Assembly (NCBI GenBank): GCA_902797585.1
Contig: CADBTK010000003.1
Coordinates: forward strand, 1 to 6,434
Length of the DNA stretch: 6,434 nt
Direction: 5' to 3'
Source: Erysipelothrix rhusiopathiae
GTDB taxonomy: Bacteria; Bacillota_I; Bacilli_A; Erysipelotrichales; Erysipelotrichaceae
A program made the position numbers and the translations under genes. Within the stretch, counting starts at the first letter, position 1. The number at the start of each line of letters is the position of its first letter. Shown piece after piece: positions 1-6,319 of this stretch. A model generated the notes under the pieces. It was not told the DNA's origin and made no database searches. It was given only the letters and a program-made list of their open reading frames with translations.

Positions 1-657
1 AAAGAAATGATGCACATTCTATGTAAAGAAGGTGGCGTTCCTTGCGCAGATTATGTATGTTTAAAAGAAAATCAAGACAATCCAACCTTTGAAGAAATCA
101 AAGATCAAATCCCTTTGCCTTGGATTGTGAAACCTTGTTCTGCAGGAAGTAGTTACGGGGTTCATAAAGTAGAAAATAAAGAAGAATTTGAAAATGCGAT
201 CAATGATGCATGGCACTACGATGGACGTGGAAAATGTTTGGTCGAAAAAGCCATTGATGGATTTGAAATCGGTTGTGCTGTCATGGGAAATAAAGTTATT
301 CAAACAGGAAGTTGTGATGAAATAGAAATCACACGTGGTTTCTTTGACTTTGAAGGGAAATATGCCTTAGATGGAGCGCAAATTCATTGTCCTGCACGAA
401 TTGATAAAGAAGTCTTTGAACAAGCACAAGAATTAGCAAAGAAAACATATCGTGTGATGAACTGTTTAGGAATGGCGCGTGTAGACATGTTTGTTCAAAA
501 AGATAACAGCATTGTATTAAATGAATTAAATACAATTCCAGGATTTACTGCTACTAGCCGTTATCCTTCGATGATGAAAGAAGTTGGACTTGAATTTTCT
601 GAGTTAATTGATCGATTGATCGAACTTGCGATGGAAAGAGAATTGGGTGTATGTTAG
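1..657 (+). CDS. ddl: D-Ala-D-X ligase, VanG/VanC (D-Ala-D-Ser) type, 5'-truncated by window edge
   Basis: This cytosolic ATP-grasp ligase joins D-alanine to a second D-amino acid for the peptidoglycan stem peptide. The frame is open from base 1, and the 218 visible residues lack roughly the first 130 of a ~345-residue family. The ATG at 7 is internal, because the preceding codons already read as family sequence. Visible from K1: the ATP-binding VKPCSAGSS stretch (43-51), EKAIDGFEIGCAV (82-94), omega loop GFFDFEGKY (113-121), RVDMF (160-164), and the metal-binding NELNTIPG (174-181) with E175 and N177. Conserved K120-Y121 argues against a D-lactate ligase of VanA type. SRYPSMM (186-192) is the form in Van ligases, where housekeeping Ddl usually has SMYP. 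From memory, VanG and VanC match best around the omega loop, so D-serine is the likely second substrate; ordinary D-Ala-D-Ala activity is the alternative. The gene overlaps the racemase by 7 bp. Confidence 0.88.
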   Translation, partial: KEMMHILCKEGGVPCADYVCLKENQDNPTFEEIKDQIPLPWIVKPCSAGSSYGVHKVENKEEFENAINDAWHYDGRGKCLVEKAIDGFEIGCAVMGNKVIQTGSCDEIEITRGFFDFEGKYALDGAQIHCPARIDKEVFEQAQELAKKTYRVMNCLGMARVDMFVQKDNSIVLNELNTIPGFTATSRYPSMMKEVGLEFSELIDRLIELAMERELGVC

Positions 658-1802
658 ACTCCAGAGTCCGTGCTTGGATTGAAATTGATTTGGATGCAAT
701 GGTCCATAATGTAAAAGAAGTTGAAAAACTAGTCGGAAAGACAAAGATTATGGGGATTGTCAAAGCCAATGCGTATGGACATGGAATGGAATTATCGGCC
801 AAAGCCCTCCAAAAAGCGGGTGTGGATTTTTTTGGTGTTGCTTGTATGAACGAAGCCATTGCCTTACGACAATCTGGAATTGAACAAGATATTTTAATCT
901 TAGGATTTACTCCATTAGAACAAGTACCATATTTGGATCAATATAACTTGATTCAAACGGTTGTTTCTTTGGAATATGCCCAAGATTTAAATGCCTATGC
1001 AAAAACAAATCATCAAACCATTCGATGTCATTGTAAAGTAGATACAGGAATGAATCGTATTGGAATTCAATATCAAGATGAATACAAAAATATAGATGAT
1101 ATTGTCCAAGTTTATCGTCAAGAACATTTGAATGTGGAAGGAATCTTTTCTCATTTTCCAGTTAGTGACGATTTAGGACAAGATGCTAAAACATTTACGA
1201 AACATCAAATTGGATTATTTGATGAAGTCCTTGAGCAATTAAAGGCACAAGGTATTGAACCAGGAATTACACATATTCAAAATAGTTATGGAATATTGAA
1301 CTATTTAGACCTAGGTTATGACTATTGTCGACCTGGATTATTATATATGGGTGTAACGAGTGATGATGAAATCCCAATTGCATCCAATCCAGATTTTATT
1401 CCCGCTTTATCTTTATATGCCAATGTAAGTGAAGTGAAATGGATACAACCGGGAATGACAGTAAGTTATGGGCGCCATTTTAAAGCAGAAAAGCCTGTAA
1501 AAGTTGCCTCGCTTACCATAGGATATGCCGATGGTTTACCACGAATTGTATCCAACCAAGGATTAGAAGTGCTTGTTCATGGACAAAAATGTCCGATTAT
1601 TGGAAATGTGTGTATGGACCAATGTATGGTGGATGTCACAAATGTAGAAACAGTGAACCAAGGGGATGTTGTGACCATTATTGGACAAGAGAATGGACAA
1701 CGAGTAACGGTGGATACCATTAGTCGAATGGCTCATTCCATCAATAATGAAACGTTATCGGCATTTGGGGCACGATTGCCTCGATTAATTAAAGGGGAAT
1801 AA
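651..1802 (+). CDS. alr: PLP-dependent alanine/serine racemase, VanT racemase-domain type
   Basis: This 383-residue fold-type III racemase interconverts L- and D-alanine, or L- and D-serine, to feed the ligase upstream. PLP lysine K38 sits in VKANAYGHG, with Y42. R136 is in DTGMNRIG, and R227 in RPG would face the PLP ring nitrogen. The catalytic tyrosine from the other subunit is Y273 in VSYG, and CMD is at 321-323. Several stretches look like VanT rather than plain Alr: GITHIQNSYGILNY (205-218), YDYCRPGLL (223-231), and the C-terminal NNETLSAFGARLPR. In the last, alanine A374 aligns with Tyr354 of Geobacillus Alr, a position I recall as changed in VanT enzymes. The start ATG at 651 lies inside the ligase's last codons, with a weak GGAAAGAG site 10 bases upstream, so translation is probably coupled. 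No membrane segment is present. Racemase family is certain; preference for serine over alanine is inferred. Confidence 0.93.
   Translation: MLDSRVRAWIEIDLDAMVHNVKEVEKLVGKTKIMGIVKANAYGHGMELSAKALQKAGVDFFGVACMNEAIALRQSGIEQDILILGFTPLEQVPYLDQYNLIQTVVSLEYAQDLNAYAKTNHQTIRCHCKVDTGMNRIGIQYQDEYKNIDDIVQVYRQEHLNVEGIFSHFPVSDDLGQDAKTFTKHQIGLFDEVLEQLKAQGIEPGITHIQNSYGILNYLDLGYDYCRPGLLYMGVTSDDEIPIASNPDFIPALSLYANVSEVKWIQPGMTVSYGRHFKAEKPVKVASLTIGYADGLPRIVSNQGLEVLVHGQKCPIIGNVCMDQCMVDVTNVETVNQGDVVTIIGQENGQRVTVDTISRMAHSINNETLSAFGARLPRLIKGE
1791..1797 (+). promoter_or_regulatory. Ribosome binding site of the membrane-protein gene
   Basis: AAAGGGG lies in the last codons of the racemase gene, 7 bases before the ATG at 1805. 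It supports that start and separate reinitiation of the membrane protein, as opposed to a racemase fusion by read-through: the racemase stop TAA intervenes and the frames differ. Confidence 0.6.
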
Positions 1803-1804
1803 AA

Positions 1805-2815
1805 ATGAAGAAACAATATGCAGCGATTGATATTGCAAAATATATCTCGGCTATTCTAGTGGTGTGTATTCACACATATCCATTCTTTGAATTGTCCGAG
1901 ACATTCAACTTATTTTGGATTCAAACCGTTTGTCGTATGGCTGTTCCTTTTTTCTTTGCATGTTCTGGATTCTTTTTCTTTTCAAAAGAGTTTTCCGATC
2001 GAGAAGCAAGTTTGGAACATTTAATTCGTTATGAAAGAAGACTATTAAAGATTTATGCGATATGGACAGTAATCTATTTGCCATATACCATCTATGATTA
2101 TGCGCATGCAGGATTCCGTTTTTATCACATTTTCTCTTATGTGCGTGATATCTTATTTAATGGAAGTTATTATCATTTATGGTTTTTGCCGGCATTGATG
2201 TTAGCAACCGCATTGGTATGGTGGCTATTAGAACGATTTGATGCCAAACGAATGATGCAAGTTGTAGGAGCTTTATATATTATTGGATACTTAATTAATG
2301 TCTATACGCCTATTTGGGAAAGCTTACCAGGGATTTCCTTATTGTTTGGATTCTTTACTAAATTATTGGTAACGAGCCGAAATGGAATCTTCTTTGCTCC
2401 TATATTTGTAGCTATGGGACACTTATTAGCCCATACGAAAAGACTACCGCAAAAAAATAGTGGAATTGCCTGGCTTGTTAGTTTCGTACTACTTGTCGGG
2501 GAAGTGAGTTTATATCATGTGTTGGGGTTATTGCGAGATTTAACTAGTATGTATTTAATGATTGTCCCAGTGGCATATTTTATGACTCAATTCTTACTCG
2601 CTAGTAAACGCTACTATAAACCAAGCTATCTAAACTTGCGTCACGAGTCTTTATTGATTTATACTTCCCATATATTGTTTGCTAAGATATGGTTAGCACT
2701 ACTACCAGATGCTCATTTAGCTGTCTTTTTCTTAACGATGGCATGTAGTCAAGCATTGGCAAGTTCCATATTAAAATATCGTGAACAATATCCAATTTTA
2801 GAACACTTATTATGA
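1805..2815 (+). CDS. Acyltransferase-3 family membrane protein resembling the VanT membrane domain
   Basis: This 336-residue polytopic membrane protein has about 10 hydrophobic spans, roughly 8-28, 40-60, 83-100, 123-142, 150-168, 194-208, 221-238, 249-266, 282-299 and 304-322. The acyltransferase-3 hallmarks are the conserved histidine H23 (VVCIHT), R44 in CRMAVPFFFACSG (43-55) and YHLWFLPAL (123-131). Comparison from memory with the N-terminal half of enterococcal VanT shows matching blocks at RMAVPFFF, NGSYYHLWFLPAL, RNGIFFAPIF (192-201) and SMYL (248-251). That domain has been linked to L-serine supply to the fused racemase. Here it is a separate protein encoded just after the racemase, 2 bp past its stop, with an AAAGGGG site 7 bases before the ATG. 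It could deliver L-serine to, or anchor, the racemase at the membrane. A general O-acyltransferase acting on the cell envelope is the alternative. Family is clear; function is inferred. Confidence 0.85.
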   Translation: MKKQYAAIDIAKYISAILVVCIHTYPFFELSETFNLFWIQTVCRMAVPFFFACSGFFFFSKEFSDREASLEHLIRYERRLLKIYAIWTVIYLPYTIYDYAHAGFRFYHIFSYVRDILFNGSYYHLWFLPALMLATALVWWLLERFDAKRMMQVVGALYIIGYLINVYTPIWESLPGISLLFGFFTKLLVTSRNGIFFAPIFVAMGHLLAHTKRLPQKNSGIAWLVSFVLLVGEVSLYHVLGLLRDLTSMYLMIVPVAYFMTQFLLASKRYYKPSYLNLRHESLLIYTSHILFAKIWLALLPDAHLAVFFLTMACSQALASSILKYREQYPILEHLL

Positions 2816-4386
2816 TTCGAATCTTTGAAATTAAATGTGCAACTGATCAACAATCAGAAATTGAAGCACAATTGTTGAAGAAATTGAATATATCAAAAAA
2901 AGATCTTTTTTCATGGTCTGTGCATCGAAAAAGCATTGATGCCAGAGGCCAAAAGATCTCTTTTTCTTTTGTCGTGGATGCTACTGTAGCAAACGAAAAA
3001 AAAGCATTGAAGAAAAAAGGAGTACAGCCAACACCAGATGAAACTTATTATCCGGCAAAACCTGGTCAAAAACCTTTAACAACACGTCCGGTTGTGGTGG
3101 GATTTGGTCCAGCTGGAATGTTTGCCTCACTCATTCTTGCGCAAGCAGGTTACCAACCGATTGTGATTGAAAGAGGAAGTGAGTTAAAAAAACGAAGTCA
3201 AGATGTGGATACATTTTGGAAAACAGGTCAATTGAATCCCGAAGATAATGTCCAATTTGGAATGGGTGGAGCTGGTGCATTTAGTGATGGTAAATTAACA
3301 ACTCGTTCAAAAGATGCACGTGCTCGAAAAGTATTAGAAGAGTTGGTCTCTTTTGGAGCGAATCCAGAAATACTTATCGATCAACACCCTCATATCGGTT
3401 CGGATGCTTTTTTGCCAATTATAGAAAATTTACGCAAAGAGATAGAACGATTGGGAGGAAGTTTTCATTTTGATGCTCGATTGGATGATATTAATGCGAA
3501 AGAAAACCAATTGAATTCTTTGACTTGGAATCAAGAAAGTCATGAAGCCCAAGCAGCCATTCTTGCGATTGGTCATTCAGCAGGAGATACTATTCGTATG
3601 TTTCATCAGCGGGGAGTACAAATAGAAAATAAACCATTCGCAGTTGGTGTACGAATTGAACATACACAACGCTTTATCAATCAGGCGATGTTAAAAGAAG
3701 CCAGTCAAGATCCTCGTTTTATTCCGGCTCGTTATCAAGTCACACATACCGCTTCCAATGAGAAAGGGGTCTATTCCTTTTGTATGTGTCCAGGAGGATA
3801 TGTCATTGCAGCTAGCAGTCATCCAGGGCGCTTAGTCATTAATGGAATGAGTTATGCTGCCAGGGATAATGTGAATGCCAATAGTGCCTTGCTTGTACAA
3901 GTAAATGAAAGTGATTATGGCGCACAGTTTCTTTCTGGATTGGAATATCAAGAACAGTTAGAAGAAAAAGCGTATCAAGCCAGTGGTTCTTTTCAAGCGT
4001 GCGCACAATTAGCTGTGGATTATTTAGAGAATAGAGTATCGACACACTTTGAAACTGTTGAACCAAGTTACGCTCTTGGAACAACATTTGTTGATTTAAA
4101 TACATTATTTTCAGATTCAGTAAATCAAGCTTTGCATGAAGGTTTGTTAGTTTTTGAGAAAAAAGTTCCTGGCTTTTTGGATGGAGCGATTTTAACAGGG
4201 GTAGAATCAAGAAGCAGTAGTGCCGTTCGTATATGTCGTGACCAACACTTTATGAGTAATATCCAAGGACTATTTCCTTGTGGAGAAGGTAGTGGATATG
4301 CAGGTGGAATTATGACTAGTGCTATCGATGGAATCAAGGCGGCAGAAAAACTCATTGAAACTTATAAGTTGCCTGAAGTACAATAA
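2812..4386 (+). CDS. FAD-dependent dehydrogenase/oxidoreductase, COG2509-like
   Basis: This 524-residue cytosolic flavoprotein is close to the usual length of this poorly characterised family. An N-terminal alpha/beta domain of about 90 residues contains the family-typical basic stretch VHRKSIDARGQKI (37-49). A Rossmann FAD-binding motif follows: GFGPAG at 97-102 with the acid-ended strand IVIERG (117-122). Then come NVQFGMGGAGAFSDGKLTTR (146-165), AIGHSAGD (252-259), a CMCPGG motif with C324 and C326 (324-329), and the C-terminal FAD-contacting GEGSGYAGGIMTSAIDG (491-507). The substrate is unknown. The start ATG overlaps the stop of the membrane-protein gene (ATGA), and no clear ribosome binding site precedes it, so translational coupling is likely. 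That placement puts it in the ligase/racemase transcription unit, but I cannot say it works in cell-wall synthesis. It could also be an unrelated gene sharing the message. Family assignment is firm; function is not. Confidence 0.88.
   Translation: MIRIFEIKCATDQQSEIEAQLLKKLNISKKDLFSWSVHRKSIDARGQKISFSFVVDATVANEKKALKKKGVQPTPDETYYPAKPGQKPLTTRPVVVGFGPAGMFASLILAQAGYQPIVIERGSELKKRSQDVDTFWKTGQLNPEDNVQFGMGGAGAFSDGKLTTRSKDARARKVLEELVSFGANPEILIDQHPHIGSDAFLPIIENLRKEIERLGGSFHFDARLDDINAKENQLNSLTWNQESHEAQAAILAIGHSAGDTIRMFHQRGVQIENKPFAVGVRIEHTQRFINQAMLKEASQDPRFIPARYQVTHTASNEKGVYSFCMCPGGYVIAASSHPGRLVINGMSYAARDNVNANSALLVQVNESDYGAQFLSGLEYQEQLEEKAYQASGSFQACAQLAVDYLENRVSTHFETVEPSYALGTTFVDLNTLFSDSVNQALHEGLLVFEKKVPGFLDGAILTGVESRSSSAVRICRDQHFMSNIQGLFPCGEGSGYAGGIMTSAIDGIKAAEKLIETYKLPEVQ
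4355..4384 (+). promoter_or_regulatory. Candidate sigma-70/sigma-A promoter for the yqeG-yqeH-yhbY-nadD cluster
   Basis: TTGAAA (4355-4360) and TACAAT (4379-4384) each match the consensus at five of six bases and are 18 bp apart, overlapping the end of the dehydrogenase gene. Transcription would begin near 4391, giving a short leader that holds only the AGGAG site before the GTG at 4406. The spacing and position are sensible, but chance matches are common in AT-rich DNA and the site is unproven. Confidence 0.35.
4359..4370. repeat. 12-bp perfect palindrome inside the candidate promoter
   Basis: AACTTATAAGTT is its own reverse complement. It lies across the end of the -35 box and the first part of the spacer of the candidate promoter, where a repressor could bind. 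It also lies inside the last codons of the dehydrogenase gene (encoding about ETYKL), so it may be accidental. Confidence 0.3.
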
Positions 4387-4395
4387 ATCAAGAAT

Positions 4396-4400
4396 AGGAG
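4396..4400 (+). promoter_or_regulatory. yqeG: Ribosome binding site that fixes the GTG start of yqeG
   Basis: AGGAG sits 5 bases before the GTG at 4406 in the 19-bp gap after the dehydrogenase stop. It favours this GTG over the ATG at 4319, which lies within the dehydrogenase gene and would add 29 residues unlike the family. Confidence 0.7.
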
Positions 4401-4405
4401 AACAC

Positions 4406-4939
4406 GTGAAAATACTAAAACCAGATTATTACGTATCAAACTTTAAAAAAGTATCGCTGGACCGCTTAAAAAAAGAAGGGATCCGGCTTTTGTTGTGTGA
4501 CATTGATAACACACTTGTATCTAGTTATGATCCAGATTCTAATCAAGAAGTAATTGATTTTGTTGAGAAAGTTAAAAAGGCAGGATTACAGATTGGGATT
4601 GTATCGAATTCTCGAAGAAAACGCGCTAAACGTTTTGCGAAAAACTTACATATTGATGAAGTGTATTACTTCTCTATGAAGCCACTTCCATATAATTTTA
4701 TTCGTGCGATGCGTGTGCACAATGTAAAACCGAATGAAACAGCGATTTTAGGAGATCAATTATTCACGGATATTCTAGGAGGAAACTTATCAGGTCTTTA
4801 TACAATTTTAACCAAACCAATTTCAAATAAAGATAAATTGATGACTGTATTCAATCGCAAGATGGAAAATGTAGTCTTTAAAGTATTTGAAAAGAAATAT
4901 GGGTTTGATAAGGAGGTCTTTGACGATGAAACATTGTAA
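4406..4939 (+). CDS. yqeG: YqeG family HAD-superfamily (subfamily IIIA) phosphatase
   Basis: This 177-residue protein matches the length of Bacillota YqeG. All four HAD motifs are visible. Motif I is CDIDNTL (31-37), with nucleophile D32 and acid D34. Motif II serine is in IVSNS (65-69). The motif III lysine is K92 in SMKPLP. Motif IV is GDQLFTDILGG (116-126), with D117 and D122. No large cap domain is present. The physiological substrate is not established; the constant neighbourhood with YqeH and YhbY hints at a link to ribosome assembly or nucleotide metabolism. I chose the GTG start because of the AGGAG site 5 bases upstream and because KILKPDYYVSNF resembles the start of other YqeG proteins. 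The 3' end overlaps yqeH by 14 bp and carries the yqeH ribosome binding site. Confidence 0.9.
   Translation: MKILKPDYYVSNFKKVSLDRLKKEGIRLLLCDIDNTLVSSYDPDSNQEVIDFVEKVKKAGLQIGIVSNSRRKRAKRFAKNLHIDEVYYFSMKPLPYNFIRAMRVHNVKPNETAILGDQLFTDILGGNLSGLYTILTKPISNKDKLMTVFNRKMENVVFKVFEKKYGFDKEVFDDETL
4910..4917 (+). promoter_or_regulatory. yqeH: Ribosome binding site that fixes the ATG start of yqeH
   Basis: AAGGAGGT, a near-perfect complement to the 16S rRNA tail, ends 8 bases before the ATG at 4926. It sits within the yqeG coding sequence. It rules in favour of 4926 over the in-frame ATG at 4887, which would add 13 residues before the zinc-binding motif. Confidence 0.85.
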
Positions 4940-6029
4940 AGGATGTGGAGTCCGTCTTCAAAATGACGATCCTCAAGCTTTAGGATATGTACCAAGTTTA
5001 GATGCTTCTTATTGTCAACGCTGTTATAAAATGACCCATTATGGGGAAGTGACCATAAATATGCAACAAGGAATTGAATCTAATGAAACATTTGATAAAA
5101 TCAATGCCTTGGATTGTGTAGTTTTTTGGGTGGTGGATCTATTTTGTTTTGAAGCGAGCATGATTTCTCGTATTAATCAAAAATTAGAAGGAAAAGATAT
5201 TATTTTAATCTTAACCAAACGCGACTTATTGCCAAAGACATTGTCGGATGAAAAAGTATTAGACTTTGTAGAAGAGCGTCTAGAAGCATTGGAAATTGAA
5301 GTGAAAGATATCTTGATATGTAGAGATTTATATATCGAATCTCATAAAAAGAATTATGAATTATCGGATTTTGGAAAACATAGTTTGCGTTTAGTGGACT
5401 ATGCGATTCAAAAATATCGTAATGGAAAAGATGTAGTCTTTATGGGGATGGCTAATGTTGGTAAATCTACCTTGTTGAATAACTATTTGGAAGATAGTAC
5501 TCGTACCATTAGTCGTAACCCTGGTACTACACTCGATTTAATTCCTACAGAAATGGAAGAAGGGTACACATTGTACGATACGCCAGGAATTGAAAACCAT
5601 CATAGCGTATTGACATATTTAACACCTAAAGACTTAAAAACAGTTATTCCAACAAAACCGATTCGACCATATATTTCCCAAATTTATGAAAACCAAAGTT
5701 TTGCGGCTGGTGGATTGGCTCGATTAGATATCGTGACAGATGGACAAGCCAGTGTTGTGGGATATTTCTCTCGTTCAATACCAATTCACCGTGGAAAATT
5801 GGACGATGCTGATCGGTTATGGAATGCTCATTTAAATGAGATGTTGGTGCCATGCATTGATACATCATTATTAACGATGCATACATTTCATGCACCAAAA
5901 ATGGAAGAAGAAAAGATGGACGTTGTGATTCATGGATTGGGATGGTTCTGTATCTCTGGTTCAGTCAAAGAGATTTATGTCCGAGTTCATAAAGGGATCG
6001 ACGTTACATTTAGAAAGGCGATGATTTAA
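4926..6029 (+). CDS. yqeH: Ribosome biogenesis GTPase YqeH (circularly permuted)
   Basis: This 367-residue cytosolic GTPase belongs to a family needed for 30S subunit assembly in Bacillus subtilis. An N-terminal treble-clef zinc finger is formed by CKGC (C4, C7) and CQRC (C30, C33). The GTPase motifs then occur in permuted order. G4 comes first as TKRD (97-100), then G1 GMANVGKST (174-182), the G2 region NPGTT (198-202) and G3 DTPG (218-221). N177 in G1 is the asparagine typical of potassium-activated GTPases. The C-terminal ~130 residues form the RNA/ribosome-binding part of the family. Two points are unusual: G4 has Thr for the usual Asn, and no clear SA-type G5 motif is seen between G4 and G1. 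The start overlaps the yqeG end by 14 bp and has a very strong ribosome binding site. The stop overlaps the next start by one base (TAATG). Confidence 0.95.
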   Translation: MKHCKGCGVRLQNDDPQALGYVPSLDASYCQRCYKMTHYGEVTINMQQGIESNETFDKINALDCVVFWVVDLFCFEASMISRINQKLEGKDIILILTKRDLLPKTLSDEKVLDFVEERLEALEIEVKDILICRDLYIESHKKNYELSDFGKHSLRLVDYAIQKYRNGKDVVFMGMANVGKSTLLNNYLEDSTRTISRNPGTTLDLIPTEMEEGYTLYDTPGIENHHSVLTYLTPKDLKTVIPTKPIRPYISQIYENQSFAAGGLARLDIVTDGQASVVGYFSRSIPIHRGKLDDADRLWNAHLNEMLVPCIDTSLLTMHTFHAPKMEEEKMDVVIHGLGWFCISGSVKEIYVRVHKGIDVTFRKAMI

Positions 6030-6319
6030 TGTTAACCAATGCCAATAAAAAGAAATTGAGAAAAATGGCTCAATCTATGCGTTCTATTGTTCAAATTGGA
6101 AAAGACGGGTTGAGTTACAATATGATTCAAAGTATTGATCAAGCGCTAGAAGCACATGAATTGGTCAAATGCAATTTGCTAAAAACATCTCCCATCGATG
6201 TCCGTCAAGCAGCTATTGAATGTGCAGGGAATACACATAGTGAAGTAATCCATATTATTGGACATACCTTTATTCTTTATCGAAGAAGCAAAGAGAATAA
6301 ATTGGGGATTAAAAAATGA
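6029..6319 (+). CDS. yhbY: YhbY family ribosome assembly RNA-binding protein (CRM domain)
   Basis: This small basic protein of 96 residues is a single CRM domain, which is the usual length for YhbY (B. subtilis YqeI). The family associates with pre-50S ribosomal particles. Visible are the N-terminal helix MLTNANKKKLRKMAQ, the RNA-binding loop GKDG (24-27, conserved GxxG with D in place of the common G), the helix NMIQSIDQALEAHELVK (31-47), and the C-terminal strand IIGHTFILYRRSKEN (76-90). An AAAGG site lies about 10 bases before the ATG, which overlaps the yqeH stop by one base. The 3' end overlaps nadD by 4 bp. The assignment is secure. Confidence 0.94.
   Translation: MLTNANKKKLRKMAQSMRSIVQIGKDGLSYNMIQSIDQALEAHELVKCNLLKTSPIDVRQAAIECAGNTHSEVIHIIGHTFILYRRSKENKLGIKK

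Noticed and set aside
7..9. ATG at 7 as the true start of the ligase
   Set aside because: The product would lack the N-terminal domain of the family, no ribosome binding site is visible, and the frame is open to the window edge.
1..657. VanA/VanB-type D-Ala-D-Lac ligase
   Set aside because: The omega loop carries the Lys-Tyr pair of D-Ala/D-Ser ligases, and a racemase rather than a VanH dehydrogenase is the neighbour.
2896..2911. 16-bp palindrome AAAAAAGATCTTTTTT, including an A-rich run that resembles a -1 frameshift slippery site
   Set aside because: It lies early in the dehydrogenase gene, whose frame continues intact. The GATC centre makes a poor hairpin and no downstream stimulatory structure was seen. 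It is likely a by-product of Lys-Lys-Asp-Leu-Phe codons.
3839..4210. Antisense open frame of 123 codons, and others at 61-303, 329-535, 554-859, 4125-4355, 4798-4995 and 5644-5898
   Set aside because: They lie opposite well-supported genes, show no recognisable domain, and have low-complexity composition expected of reverse-strand shadows.
4319..4405. Longer yqeG frame starting at ATG 4319
   Set aside because: It would overlap the dehydrogenase gene by 68 bp and add 29 residues unlike YqeG. GTG 4406 has a good AGGAG site and a family-like N-terminus.
4887..4925. Longer yqeH frame starting at ATG 4887
   Set aside because: The near-perfect AAGGAGGT at 4910-4917 points to ATG 4926, and the zinc-finger cysteines normally lie close to the N-terminus.
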